From Nelumbo lutea (Eukaryota > Streptophyta > Magnoliopsida > Proteales > Nelumbonaceae), in the NCBI GenBank assembly GCA_022828595.1, contig JAKGHH010000002.1, positions 72,140,383 to 72,204,382 of the forward strand: a stretch of 64,000 bases of DNA. Reading direction: 5' to 3'. Under the pieces are notes generated by a model. That model searched no databases. It saw nothing but the letters and a program-made list of their open reading frames with translations, and was not told the DNA's origin. Below, piece by piece: positions 9,703 to 18,760 of this stretch (its first letter is position 1; each line of letters starts with the position of its first letter). The position numbers and the translations under genes are program-made.

Positions 9703-10195
9703 CCAGGGTTCTTCGATTTCCAAGAAGGCGGGAAACATGCCTAGTACTCATAAATGTTGATAGTTGTGACCACGCGTTTTGAATTTCAAAAATTCGTGCC
9801 ACTGTTGTACGTGCGCGGGCGGCTGTCAGGGAGACGTGCGACGCAGTCGGCGCGACGTCGGTTTCAAGAAGACGTGCGCTGACGTTTTGCTCTTTTCGGA
9901 AAGACGTGCGCCAATCACGTTTCGACCTCATGGGACGTGCGGTCTGCGCAAATGTGGGCCATCGAATCGTCTTTGATCTGCACGGTCGGTTCTTGGTTAC
10001 TGTAGCTATAAATAGTGGGGGACCCCAGTCGATTTGTCACTTCTGCGATTTGCCTACTGAGCTCGCGTCCAACTTTTCAGCTCGCGTCTAGGCTGGTTAC
10101 ACAACCTCCAAGGTTCTTTTTGGCTTGTTCCTGTCTCCGGAGCCTTCAAAACTTTCTTTGGGTGAGTACCTTCCTGAATCCGCCTCTTTTTCTCA
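9703..10195 (+). promoter_or_regulatory. Putative promoter and leader of the antisense ORF
   Basis: Four GACGTGCG octamers at 9833, 9871, 9903 and 9934, spaced 31-38 bp, plus GACGTC and TGACGT cores between them, resemble ACGT-core (bZIP/as-1-like) sites. A TATA box CTATAAATAG follows at 10006-10015, giving a predicted start near 10040. The first ATG of the long plus-strand frame is at 10196. A possible splice donor GTGAGT lies near 10162 in the leader. Confidence 0.6.
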
Positions 10196-12173
10196 ATGTC
10201 TAGCTTTGATAGCTCAGACGACTCTTCAAGTAGGGCTGACGTAGGTTATACAAATCGAGCCGTATCCCCCGACTGCCTCAGTGATCCTGAGGTGGAACCT
10301 GAGGACTATGAACCAGTAGGTCGAGCCGCTTTGGGCAGTTTGGTGTCTACCTCTCGCTGAGGTTGGATGCTAGACAGGTTTGGTCCCTCGACCATGACGC
10401 CTGAGGGGCTTCAATCTATACTTATGTCTTACAACCTTCCTGGGGGGTATACATATTTTATTCCTTCGGATAGCTTTCCTTGGGAACACGATCCTGATGA
10501 GATCATGATTTTTCGGGAGCAGCTCACGGCGGGGTTGCGACTTCCTTTCCACTCCCTTCTTGTCAAAGTCATAAACCACTTCGGTGTCACCATTGGCCAA
10601 CTTCATCCGAACTCTATTCGGAACCTGGTGGGTACAGTTTCCCTTTTTTGCGAGTAGAATTTCCCCTTAGACTTAGAGATATTCTCCTCCATCTTGATGC
10701 TCAAGAGACAGGCGGGTTCTCTTCGTAGGGGAAGACGGGCGTATTACCTTTCTCCTCGCCAGGGCTTTAAGCTTCTGCACGATCTTCCTAACAAGGTCCC
10801 GGCGTGGAAGCGGAACTACTTCGGTGTGCGAAGTGCACAAGGATGATCCTTTCAGACCGGGTGGGGTGAGGCCGCTCCTGATTCAGGTGTTACTCTCGAT
10901 AAAGAGACGGTGAAGGGCCTCCGGCAATGGGCACGGCAAGGTTTAAAGTGCCATCACTACTTAATGGAGGCCAAGCTTATTGCGGCCGGCCTGAGTTCGG
11001 GTAGGTTTCTAGCTATGCGGTTTCTTGCTTGCTTTGTTCCTTCATTTTTTCTAATGTCGAACTCGTTTCTGCAGGTGTGATGGACGCGGAGAGAACTCGT
11101 GGGGGGCGTCTGTTCCAAGGTATGAAGAGGAGGAAGCGGGTCGCCAAGCGAACTCGTACCGAGCTGCCCCTGGATGAGGAGCCCCAAGTTCCAGACCACA
11201 CGCTGGAGGATCTGCCCAGGGAGCCCGAGGTGACTCCACCGATGCATGAAACTGTCGGGGCGCCTTACGCTGAGACCACTCATACGGGCGCTCCTGCATA
11301 CTCAAGTGCTCCTGCTCACTCTGGGTCCGCTCATACGTGGGCTGGGCCCTCGGGTTCGGGAGCTCAAGGGGAGTTCAGGAGCGTGTTGACGCTGAACTAC
11401 GCTCTTCAGAAGAGTAGGGAGGCTACTTTCCCTGAGGAGATCACAGCGTGGACCGATCTTCCTTTGAATCAGGTCGCCTGCCGTGCCGTAACGCATGCTA
11501 TGGTGGTAAGTCAGATTCCGTCTGCCTTTTTCATTTTCTGTCGCTTTTGTTGTTATTGCTCACTTGCTTCTTTTGGTAGGTGAATTCTTCAATTCATGCC
11601 TTAGCAGCCCAAGTGGAGAGGAGCTCGCGACAGGCGCGAGCTGCTGAGGCTGCTGCTCATGCTGCTGAAGAAGCTTTCCATGCTGTAGAGGCGAATACCC
11701 GAGCTGCTGAGGCGGCCGCTTATGCTGCCGAAGAGGCTGCTCGCGTCGCAATGACTAGGCAGGGAAGGTCTCAGCGTGACGTCGAGGCCATGGGGGTAGT
11801 TGTCAAGCACATGGCGGACTTGAAGTTGGATTTGTAGCATCAAGTCGAATATCTTCAGGAGGACATCAGGGAGAGAACACAAATTTTTTCCCAAGGCATT
11901 GAAGACGCCAAGAAGAAGGCCATTGAAGACTACATTGCCTCTCCGCATTTTGACGATATGATGGTGGATTCTTACAAAAGGGGGTTCAAACTGAGCAGGT
12001 GGATGATCCGGAACACGTACCCCGACCTCGATGTTAGCACCATATTCACTTCGCGTATAACTCAGGAGATGGCCAATGCTGCCGATGGCGAGCCGGACTC
12101 TGAAGGAGAGGCAGGGCCTTCGGGTGTTGTTGAAGTGCCTTCTGATGGCGAAGAAGTAGCTCCGGGCATGTAA
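10196..12173 (+). pseudogene. Antisense ORF (aORF) of element 1, plant 'putative gypsy-type transposon' protein
   Basis: Three segments read as exons: 10196-11000, 11075-11505, 11580-12173. Both predicted introns (74 bp each) have GT...AG ends, and removing them gives one frame of 610 codons. That frame has four stops: 10358 (TGA), 10655 (TAG), 10844 (TGA), 11835 (TAG), each one transition from a sense codon. The N-terminal part is Ser/Asp-rich (SSFDSSDDSSSRAD). The middle (REQLTAGLRLPFHSLLVKV, YYLSPRQGFKLL) resembles the plant Transposase_28-type domain. The C-terminal part is an Ala/Glu heptad-like coiled coil (RAAEAAAHAAEEAFHAV), then an acidic tail. It lies antisense to and downstream of pol, as in Grande/Retand-type elements. 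Function unknown. Confidence 0.75.
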
Positions 12174-12484
12174 AGATAATCTTTTTTTTTTTTTGAAGTG
12201 CCTTCTGATGGCCAATGTACTCCTGTTTCTTGCAACGGAATAGATAATCTTTTTGCCCGTGTTCCTTTTCCAAGAACTGATTCTTTGTCGAACTGAATAC
12301 GCCACTTTCTTGTCCGGGTTATTATACTTCCGCGACCTGTTTTGCCGCGAAGGCTTTTGCAGCGAACTGATTTTTTGCCGAGCTGATAATATGCTTGACT
12401 TTTCTTTGCTTGTTTACGCCGAGGTTCCTCTTGGCTCTGCATCGTGGCCCATAGGACCTGATTTCGTCCACTTCGCTTGGCGGT
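12174..12484. other. Gap between aORF and integrase ends
   Basis: The two genes converge here. It holds a poly(T) run (12181-12194) and a partial duplication of the aORF 3' end: GAAGTGCCTTCTGATGGC occurs near 12132 and again near 12197. No gene. Confidence 0.6.
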
Positions 12485-13540
12485 TTATAGGTATTGTCGC
12501 CTTAAGTTCACGATGTTCCACGCTCGAGGTACTTGTTTGCCTTCCAAGGTTTTGAGTTCGTATGGCCCCTTGAGCGCTCTCTTTACTTTATAGGGCCCTT
12601 CCCAGTTTGGTCCAAGTTTGCCCACGCCGGGTTCGGGCACCATAATCTTACGAAGGACCAGGTCGCCGACTCGGAAGCTTCGTTGCTTTACTCTGGCATT
12701 GTAGTAGCGAGCTACCTACTGCTGGTATGCCGCTGTCCGGATGTGCGCGAGGTCCCTTACCTCGTCCAATAGGTCAAGGTTGGTACGTAACTCATCTCCG
12801 TTTGTCCGATCGTCGTATGTTTCTAGTCGCAATGTTGGTACTTCGATTTCCGCCAGGATCACTGCTTCAGTGCCGTAGGTGAGGTTGAAGGGGGTTTCTC
12901 CCGTGGCGGTTTTTTCTGTAGTTCGGTGAGCCCACAAGACACTTGGTAGCTCTTCGGCCCACAATCCCTTAGCTCGATCCAGACGTGCTTTCAGTCCGCG
13001 CAGGATGGCTCTGTTCATTACTTCCGTCTGACCATTTGCCTGCGGGTGCGCGACTGATGTGAAGTTTTGTCGAATCCCCATGTTCTGGCACCACTCTTGG
13101 AACTTGATATCCTCGAACTGCTTGCTGTTGTCGGAAATTAGTACCCGAGGTAACCCGAAGCGACATACTATGTTCTTCCAAAAGAAGGTCTATATGTTTC
13201 GGGCCGTAATAGTTGCCAAAGGTTCGGCTTCTATCCACTTCGTAAAGTAATCTACTGCGACTACTAGGAATTTTCTTCCACCTGTTGCTGGTGGGAATGG
13301 CCCCAGGAGGTCGATGCCCCATTGTGCAAAGGGCCACGGGCTGGCGAGGTATTTGAGGTCGGAGGCAGGTTGACGGTGGATATTGGCGTGCTTCTAACAC
13401 TTGTCGCATTTTCTGACGAACTCGACAGCTTCTGCCTTCATCGTTGGCCAGTAGTATCCTTGTCGAAGTGCTTTTTGGGCGAGTGCTCTGCCCCCTAAGT
13501 GTCCGCCGCATAGGCCTTCGTGAGTGTCGTGGAGTATGAA
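12485..13540 (-). pseudogene. Element 1 integrase
   Basis: Joins element cDNA to host DNA. The N-terminal zinc finger runs HDTHEGLCGGH to CDKC (about 13534-13392). The catalytic core shows the first Asp in WGIDLLGPFP (~13300), the second in LISDNSKQF (~13120) and the Glu in NGQTE (~13030). The C-terminal part has VGDLVLRKI and GKLGPNWEGPYKV and ends with a stop at 12485. In-frame TAG codons follow CDKC, sit in the core (after ITARNI) and at ~12713 before the C-terminal domain; each is one C-to-T from CAG or similar. All pieces are in the frame of RT. Confidence 0.9.
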
Positions 13541-13789
13541 CTCGGCTTCGGTAGGTCGCAGGCAACGCAAGTAGGGGAGCGTGTAGGACCGTCGGTATAA
13601 CCGTTCGTCTATTATGACGTATTTGGCTGCCTGGCACTGCACCCTCTTGGCCGCATTGCGTTCTGCAGGGAGGGTTCCGTCTATCAAGAAGCTTGCGAGT
13701 GGGTCGATCCAGCTCGGCTCTGCTTCCAGGACGGGAGCGACCTCCTCTGTCCCCCCGAGAATACTAGGCCGAGGTAAGCCCTCTATGTA

Positions 13790-14240
13790 CACAGTTCTCA
13801 TGTTGTTGTGACTTGTGCTGGCTAACCGGGACAGAGCATCGGCCTCAGTGTTCTCTGGCCTCGGGATTTGCCTGATGAAGTGTGACTGGAAGTTGAGCAA
13901 GGCCTCTTTTACTTTTGCCAAATATGCGATCATGGAGAGCTCGCGTGCTTCATACTCGCCCGTAATTTGGTTGACCACGAGCTGGGAGTCGCTGCAGATG
14001 ATCAAGTGTTTTGCCTTTACCTTTCGCACTAGGTCCAGCCCAGCTATTAGTGCTTCGAACTCTGCCTCGTTGTTGGATGCCGCGAACTCAAAGCGTAGTG
14101 CGTATTCTAATTTTGTGCCGCCCGGGCTGCATAAGACTATTCCAGCTCCGCTGCCTTGCCGGTTCGAGGAACCATCCACGTGAAGGATCCAGGGCTCCTC
14201 ATCCCAGTTCGCGTTTCGCCTAACCAGGAGAGATGCCACA
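13790..14240 (-). pseudogene. Element 1 second (archaeal-type-like) RNase H domain
   Basis: Starts around PWILHVDGSSNRQGSGAGIV (first catalytic Asp in HVDGSS), has SNNEAEFEAL (Glu), CSDSQLVV (Asp) and ends with PENTEADALSRLAS (last Asp). It follows an ordinary RT-linked RNase H, so the polyprotein has two RNase H-like domains, a trait of the Tat group. An in-frame stop at 14313-14315 separates it from RT/RNase H. Confidence 0.85.
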
Positions 14241-14315
14241 CTGGCTGCTACTTCACGGGGTTCAGACTCTATTGGCTCGGGAGCTCCGGGTTCGCCCGAA
14301 CTGGGGACCTCGGGC

Positions 14316-15590
14316 TAGACTTGCAGGGCTTCGTGGCTGAAAGTGCACTCGACGATAAAATCTGCCAAAGCTTGGGCCTTAATAGCAGTTCTTAGCTTGT
14401 ACTGGAGGTCGTACTCGCTGAGTTCGATGGCCCATTTCGTCAGTCGACCGGAAACCCCAGGTTTGAGTAAAACTTGTCTCAGAGGTTTGTCAGTCAGGAT
14501 GATGACGGTGTGAGCCTGGAAGTATGGGTGGAGCTTCCGAGCTACTGTCACCAGTGCATATGCTAGCTTTTCTATCTGCGGGTACCTTGTCTCTGCTCCC
14601 TGCAAAATTTTACTAACATAATAGATGGGTCGCTGGACCCGGTCTATTTCTTTTATTAGTACCGAACTGACCACCTCGTCGCTTGCCGAGAGGTACAGTT
14701 CTAAGACCACACCCTCCTCAGGTCGGGCTAAGGTCGGCACACTAGTGAGGTAACCTTTTAGCTCGTCAAATGCGAGTTGGCAGTCCTGGGTCCACTCGAA
14801 CCCTTTTCCTTTGATTGCTTTGAAGAAAGGTAGGCAACGGTCTACCGATTTGGACATGAAGCGGTTTAGAGCGGCTATGCGGCCGTTTAGCCTCTGAACT
14901 TCTTTTACTTTCCGAGGTGGTCTCATATCTAGAATGGCTTTTATCTTGTCTGGGTTGGCCTCAATACCGCGCCGATTGACAATGTACCCTAGGAATTTGC
15001 CCGAGGTAACGCCGAAGACACATTTGTTGGGGTTCAATTTCATGCTAAACTGATGCAGGATTTGGAAGACAGAATCCAAGTCTTGTATTAATTGTTGTGA
15101 AAACTGAGTCTTGACGACCATGTCGTCTACATAGCACTCTATCTTCGTGCCAATCAGGGGCCAAAACAGCCTATTTACAAGCCTTTGGAAAGTCGCCCCG
15201 GTATTTTTTAATCCAAAGGGCATGACCTTGTAGCAATATAGGCCGAACTCGGTTATGAAGCTGGTTTTTTCCTCATCGGATGGGTCCATCCGGATTTGGT
15301 TGTAGCCCGAGTAGGCGTCCAGGAAGCTTAACAACTCATGTCCCGAGGTCGCGTCCACTAGGCGGTCAATTATGGGGAGGGGGAAACAATCTTTCGGGCA
15401 AGCTCGGTTCAGGTCGATGTAGTCGACGCACATGCGCCACTTGCCGTTTGCCTTTTTTACCAACACTAGGTTGGCCACCCAGCTCGGGTAATGGACTTCC
15501 CTTATGAAGTTTGCTGCGAGGAGCTTCTCGACCTCCTCATCGACCGCCCTCCAGCGTTCTGGGGCTAAGTTGCGTTTCTTCTGTCTAACG
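14316..15590 (-). pseudogene. Element 1 reverse transcriptase and RNase H
   Basis: Copies element RNA into DNA. The open frame contains LVLVKKANGKWRMCVDYIDL, FLDAYSGYNQI, the catalytic YVDDM (15119-15133), LNPNKCVFGV and GKFLGYIV. The RNase H part follows with RPIYYVSKIL and IILTDKPLRQVL. An upstream stretch, KRNLAPERWRAVDEEVEKLL, lies in this frame too but is offset by a frameshift from the protease near 15590. Confidence 0.93.
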
Positions 15591-16235
15591 GGTCTGACAG
15601 TTCGGTTCGTAGGGGTTCCTCGACGGAAGCTCCGATCTGAAGTGTGCGAGCTGGGTCCGTAGCCGAAGTCGGGATTGCGACCGTTTCCTCTCTGGGCGAA
15701 GCTCGTTCCTCACCTTGCTTCGCAGGCCGCTCTAGTTCGAGTTCGTCGGCCGCCTCGGATTTTCCCTTCAGGGCGGCAACATAACACTTGCGGGACTCGA
15801 GCTGGTCGCCCCGCGCTACTCCCACACCGAAGTCCGTAGAGAACTTCATGGCCAAATAGTAGGTGGAGACCACCGCCCGTAATGTATGCATGATCGGCCG
15901 CCCTATTATGGCATTGTATGGGGAGGGGGTCGCGACCACAAGGAAGTCATGGTTGAGTCTAACCGCACAAGGCCATGTGCCGACTTCCACAGGTACTGTT
16001 ATTTTTCCGAGGGGCCTGACTTCCTCTCCGCTGAAACCCACCAGGGGAGTGTTCGCGGGCTTCAACTCGCGCCTCTGTAACTGTAGCTAGTCAAATGGTG
16101 ATTTAAAGAGGATGTCCGCTGAGCTGCCCGAATCTACGAGTACGCGTCTGACCTCGAAGTCGCTGATCCTTAGTTTAATGACAAGCACGTCATCATGGGG
16201 GTAGCGGACCCCTCGCGCGTCGTCCTCCGTGAAGA
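15591..16235 (-). pseudogene. Element 1 aspartic protease
   Basis: Pepsin-like retroelement protease that would process the polyprotein. The active-site motif VLVDSGSSADIL is at about 16140-16105 (DSGSS at 16120-16134). Later NAIIGRP (~15900) is the typical second conserved block, and a hydrophilic linker leads to RT. There is an in-frame TAG about 10 codons after the active site (KSPFD stop) and a frameshift before RT. Confidence 0.85.
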
Positions 16236-16284
16236 AGATTGGTTCTTCGGTCTTTGGTCTCTTTGTGCGTTACCCCTCTTTTGG

Positions 16285-17530
16285 CCGCCGCGAGCTGCAC
16301 TACGGGGTCCAACCGTGGTATCTGCAAGCATGCTTCGTTGAATTGCTTGATGTAGCCCCAGATGGATTCTCCTTCCCTTTGGACTACTCCGAAGATGCTT
16401 TCCTCTGTTATGGGGCACCGTTGGCTGGTGACAAAGTGTGCGGTGAAGACCTGCATGAACTGGGCCCAACACTTTATCGACCTGGGGGGCAGGTTCCTAT
16501 ACCAAGTGCGGGCTACCCCCCTGAGGGTGGTGGTGAAGGCCACGCACATGCACGATTCGCTGGCCTTGGCGATGTGCATTTGGGACTGGAAAGCGTCAAC
16601 ATGGTCGTTGGGGTCAAAGGTCCCGTCGTACTTGTCCAGAGGTGGGAGATTGAAATTTCTAGGTAAGGGGACCGCCAGGTGTTCTGATGCAAGGGGGGAA
16701 GGAACCGAGAGAATCGGGGCAGCTCCTACCTCGTCCGAGCTCGTCTCTTCTTTGCCTCTGAGCTCTGACAAGACATGGGTGGCGGTTCGGCGACTTCGCT
16801 GACGCCTTCGTTGTTGAGTGGGCCTTGTACTGGCACTGCTGGCCTCCGTGTTGCCGAGCTCGATGGGCCCGGAATGCTGGTAGTCTGCCGCTAGGGCGCC
16901 GAATCGGTTTTCCATGAGCAGGAACTCGGGCTTGGAGCACCGAGGTGCCGATCTCGCGGGCGAGGTTCCCAACCCGCCTGCAAGCTGCGAGGCGGGGATG
17001 GTTTTTTTCTTTCAGCATGGGGACGAGGCCTGGCTGTTGAGGGGGTTCTGGGGCCGGGAGGCCTTTCCCTGGTGGGGGCGTCCATCCTGCGGGGAGGCCT
17101 TGACCGGCCTCAGAGCGGGGTGGCGAGATGGAAGTAGTGGTTGGTTCAGTGGTAGTTGGGGGAACTGCTGTTGATAGTGATACTGGGAGATGTTGTGCAG
17201 CACTTGGTGCTGGTGAAGCTGGTGCTGCTGGAACTATTGCATTTGGGCTTGCATTGCCCGCATGCACTGCATCAGGTGATCCAACCGGTTTTGGCTGGCT
17301 GCCAGGGGGACGGCAGCCGGTTCAGTAAAGGTTGTCTCAATAGGGGGAGGAAAGGGGATGCTTGTGGCAGGAAGGTTTACGGGCACCACTGCTTGTGGCA
17401 CGTTCAAGCTGGAGATCCCATCCACCGAAAGGGGGATGGTGAACTGTCCAACGCACACCACTAGGACTTGAAGTTGTTCCCCGGTGGTGTTTGTCTCCGT
17501 GCCACGTCCGACGTTGCTGGAGGAGGCCAT
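16285..17530 (-). pseudogene. Element 1 gag (C-terminal part deleted)
   Basis: Structural protein of the virus-like particle. ATG at 17530 (MASSSNVGRGTETN). A Gln/Pro-rich N-terminal region contains stops at ~17234 and ~17012; the same frame continues to the conserved core LPPLDKYDGTFDPNDHVDAF, TTLRGVARTWYRNLPP and WAQFMQVFTAHF (about 16670-16420). After PRLDPVV (~16290) the expected C-terminal half with its zinc knuckle is missing and sequence passes directly into the protease lead-in, implying a deletion. Plus-strand open frames over this region are shadows. Confidence 0.85.
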
Positions 17531-17591
17531 GAGTGTTGGGTTTTTTGAAGAAAAGGGGTTATGGAAGTTTGGAGGGAGGCTTTTTGAAGCT

Positions 17592-17610
17592 TTCCCACAG
17601 ACGACGCCAA
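17592..17610 (-). promoter_or_regulatory. Primer binding site of element 1
   Basis: On the minus strand, TGGCGTCGTCTGTGGGAA follows the 5' LTR. It is close to the TGGCGCCGTCTGTGGGAA-type site typical of many plant Ty3/gypsy elements. Confidence 0.75.
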
Positions 17611-17611
17611 T

Positions 17612-18408
17612 TGATGATGCGCGATCTGGCCGGTCTTAGCTGTCAACGACCTTGCTCCTGAACTGAATAGCAGGGAGCCTGAAACGGAGGAGATGAGGAA
17701 GCTCCGGGGGGAACCCGATGTAATGGCTTCGAAGCTTAAGTTAGAATCCTTCAAAAGCAAGATAAAACCAGATTGCGCAAAGTTTGCATACCTTCTTTGT
17801 TGGGGGGCAGGGGGCTCTTATAATCACTTTGCGCACTCGCTCCGAGGCCCTTGTCAGGTCGGGTATGATTACCCTTGCGCTTGTCAATTCGGCCGTCGTC
17901 CTTTCTGTTGAGATAGAACCGTCACTGCCTAACCGTCTCTCTAATTGGAGATGGCGGTGTCAGTGGCGGTGGCAGGTGGCCGTTTAGAGTGCGGCCGCCA
18001 AGCGTCAGATCCCAAGTCAGTCAGGGGCGGCGCCTTCGGGCATAGACTTCCTCAGTGTCAGGCATGGTACAAGTTGTTTGGTTTTGGTGCCCAGAAGGTG
18101 ATGCAGAGTGGTGAGTGAGGCGAAGTCTTGAGTTCGGAGGTATTTATAGGGCAGGTCAGTTCGGCGAGGTGAATCCCGAACTGTTACAAGGTTGGCCAGT
18201 TCGGCGAGGTATACCCCGAGCTGTTACAAGGTTGGCCAGTTCGGATTACTTTCCGGATTTAGGCCAAGGGTGAGTTCGGACCCTCAGTAGGGAGTTCGGT
18301 CCGCTGGTGTCCCCTTGGTGTTCACGCCTTAGTCTTGCTTCTTTGCCGAGCTGTTGTTTTTGCCACGTGTCGCATAACTGTGAGGTCGGACCAAATCTTC
18401 CTTCATCA
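17612..18408 (-). repeat. 5' LTR of element 1 (full length, 797 bp)
   Basis: Bounded by TGATGATG (17612) and CTTCATCA (18408). On the minus strand, a TATA box CTATAAATAC lies at about 18139-18150, so U3 is about 18150-18408 and transcription should start near 18110. U3 contains a short tandem duplication around CCAGTTCGGCGAGGT...CCCGA(A/G)CTGTTACAAGG (about 18160-18240) that may hold regulatory sites. Confidence 0.9.
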
Positions 18409-18760
18409 TTTCCGATTATCGAACGACAGTGACGACAGTGACGATTATGAGGCTGAGAAGAAGCTTGATGAGTTAGTTATGCTCGAATTTCAATTTAAGA
18501 GCATGAACAAGCAATCTGTCTTGTACCATGAATCGGTCGTGGCGGATGAGGGGCATGTGCTTCCTCTAATTGGACCTCTGGAGGACGACTACGACCTTAT
18601 CATGGTGGTGACATAGGACCACCATGGCTGACTGGAGGGAGAGCACAGAGCTCGGGTTTCTTGGCGACAAGCTTCTGTCATCAAACTTGGTTTCCAAAAT
18701 TTCTCCCTGTTGGTAGTGAAGCGATGCGAAGCGGTGAATTCCGATCCAGTAATTAAATGA
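18409..18760 (+). pseudogene. CHX antiporter, 3' fragment
   Basis: Continues the CHX pseudogene from 9249. The translation reads SNDSDDSDDYEAEKKLDEL, SVLYHESVVADEGHVLPL and GPLEDDYDLIMVV, like the end of the CHX C-terminal domain. A stop follows at 18614; other frames then give WRESTELGFLGDKLLSSN and LLVVKRCEA, equivalent to the last conserved CHX block, ending at 18758-18760. So there are at least two more frame breaks. TTTCC at 18409-18413 is the right target-site duplicate. Confidence 0.83.

Larger units (their letters stand above)
9250..18408 (-). mobile_element. Ty3/gypsy LTR retrotransposon, element 1 (Tat-like, with antisense ORF)
   Basis: A 9.16-kb element inserted in the CHX pseudogene. 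It starts TGATGATG and ends CTTCATCA, with perfect TGATGA/TCATCA termini and a 5-bp target duplication. Read on the minus strand the order is 5' LTR (right), primer binding site, gag, protease, RT, RNase H, a second RNase H-like domain, integrase; then a plus-strand antisense ORF; then a damaged 3' LTR (left). The second RNase H domain and the extra antisense ORF are traits described for the Tat group (Ogre/Retand/Grande type). Gag/pol contains several nonsense codons, a frameshift and a gag-protease deletion, so it is not autonomous. It is richer in G+C than its surroundings. The two LTRs are about 94% identical over the 376 bp they share (counted by eye). Confidence 0.92.

Noticed and set aside
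11601..12305. 234-codon minus-strand frame over the aORF 3' end
   Set aside because: It is the complement of the Ala/Glu coiled-coil exon, whose biased codons leave the other strand open.
12969..13637. 222-codon minus-strand frame across integrase
   Set aside because: It is out of frame with the integrase motifs, which read in the RT frame with isolated stops.
16229..17464. Long plus-strand open frames across gag
   Set aside because: They lie opposite the gag frame, whose motifs are clear; the plus-strand peptides have no recognisable domain.
18335..18408. In-frame upstream extension of the CHX 3' fragment
   Set aside because: These codons belong to the retrotransposon LTR; the CHX part begins at the target duplication (18409).
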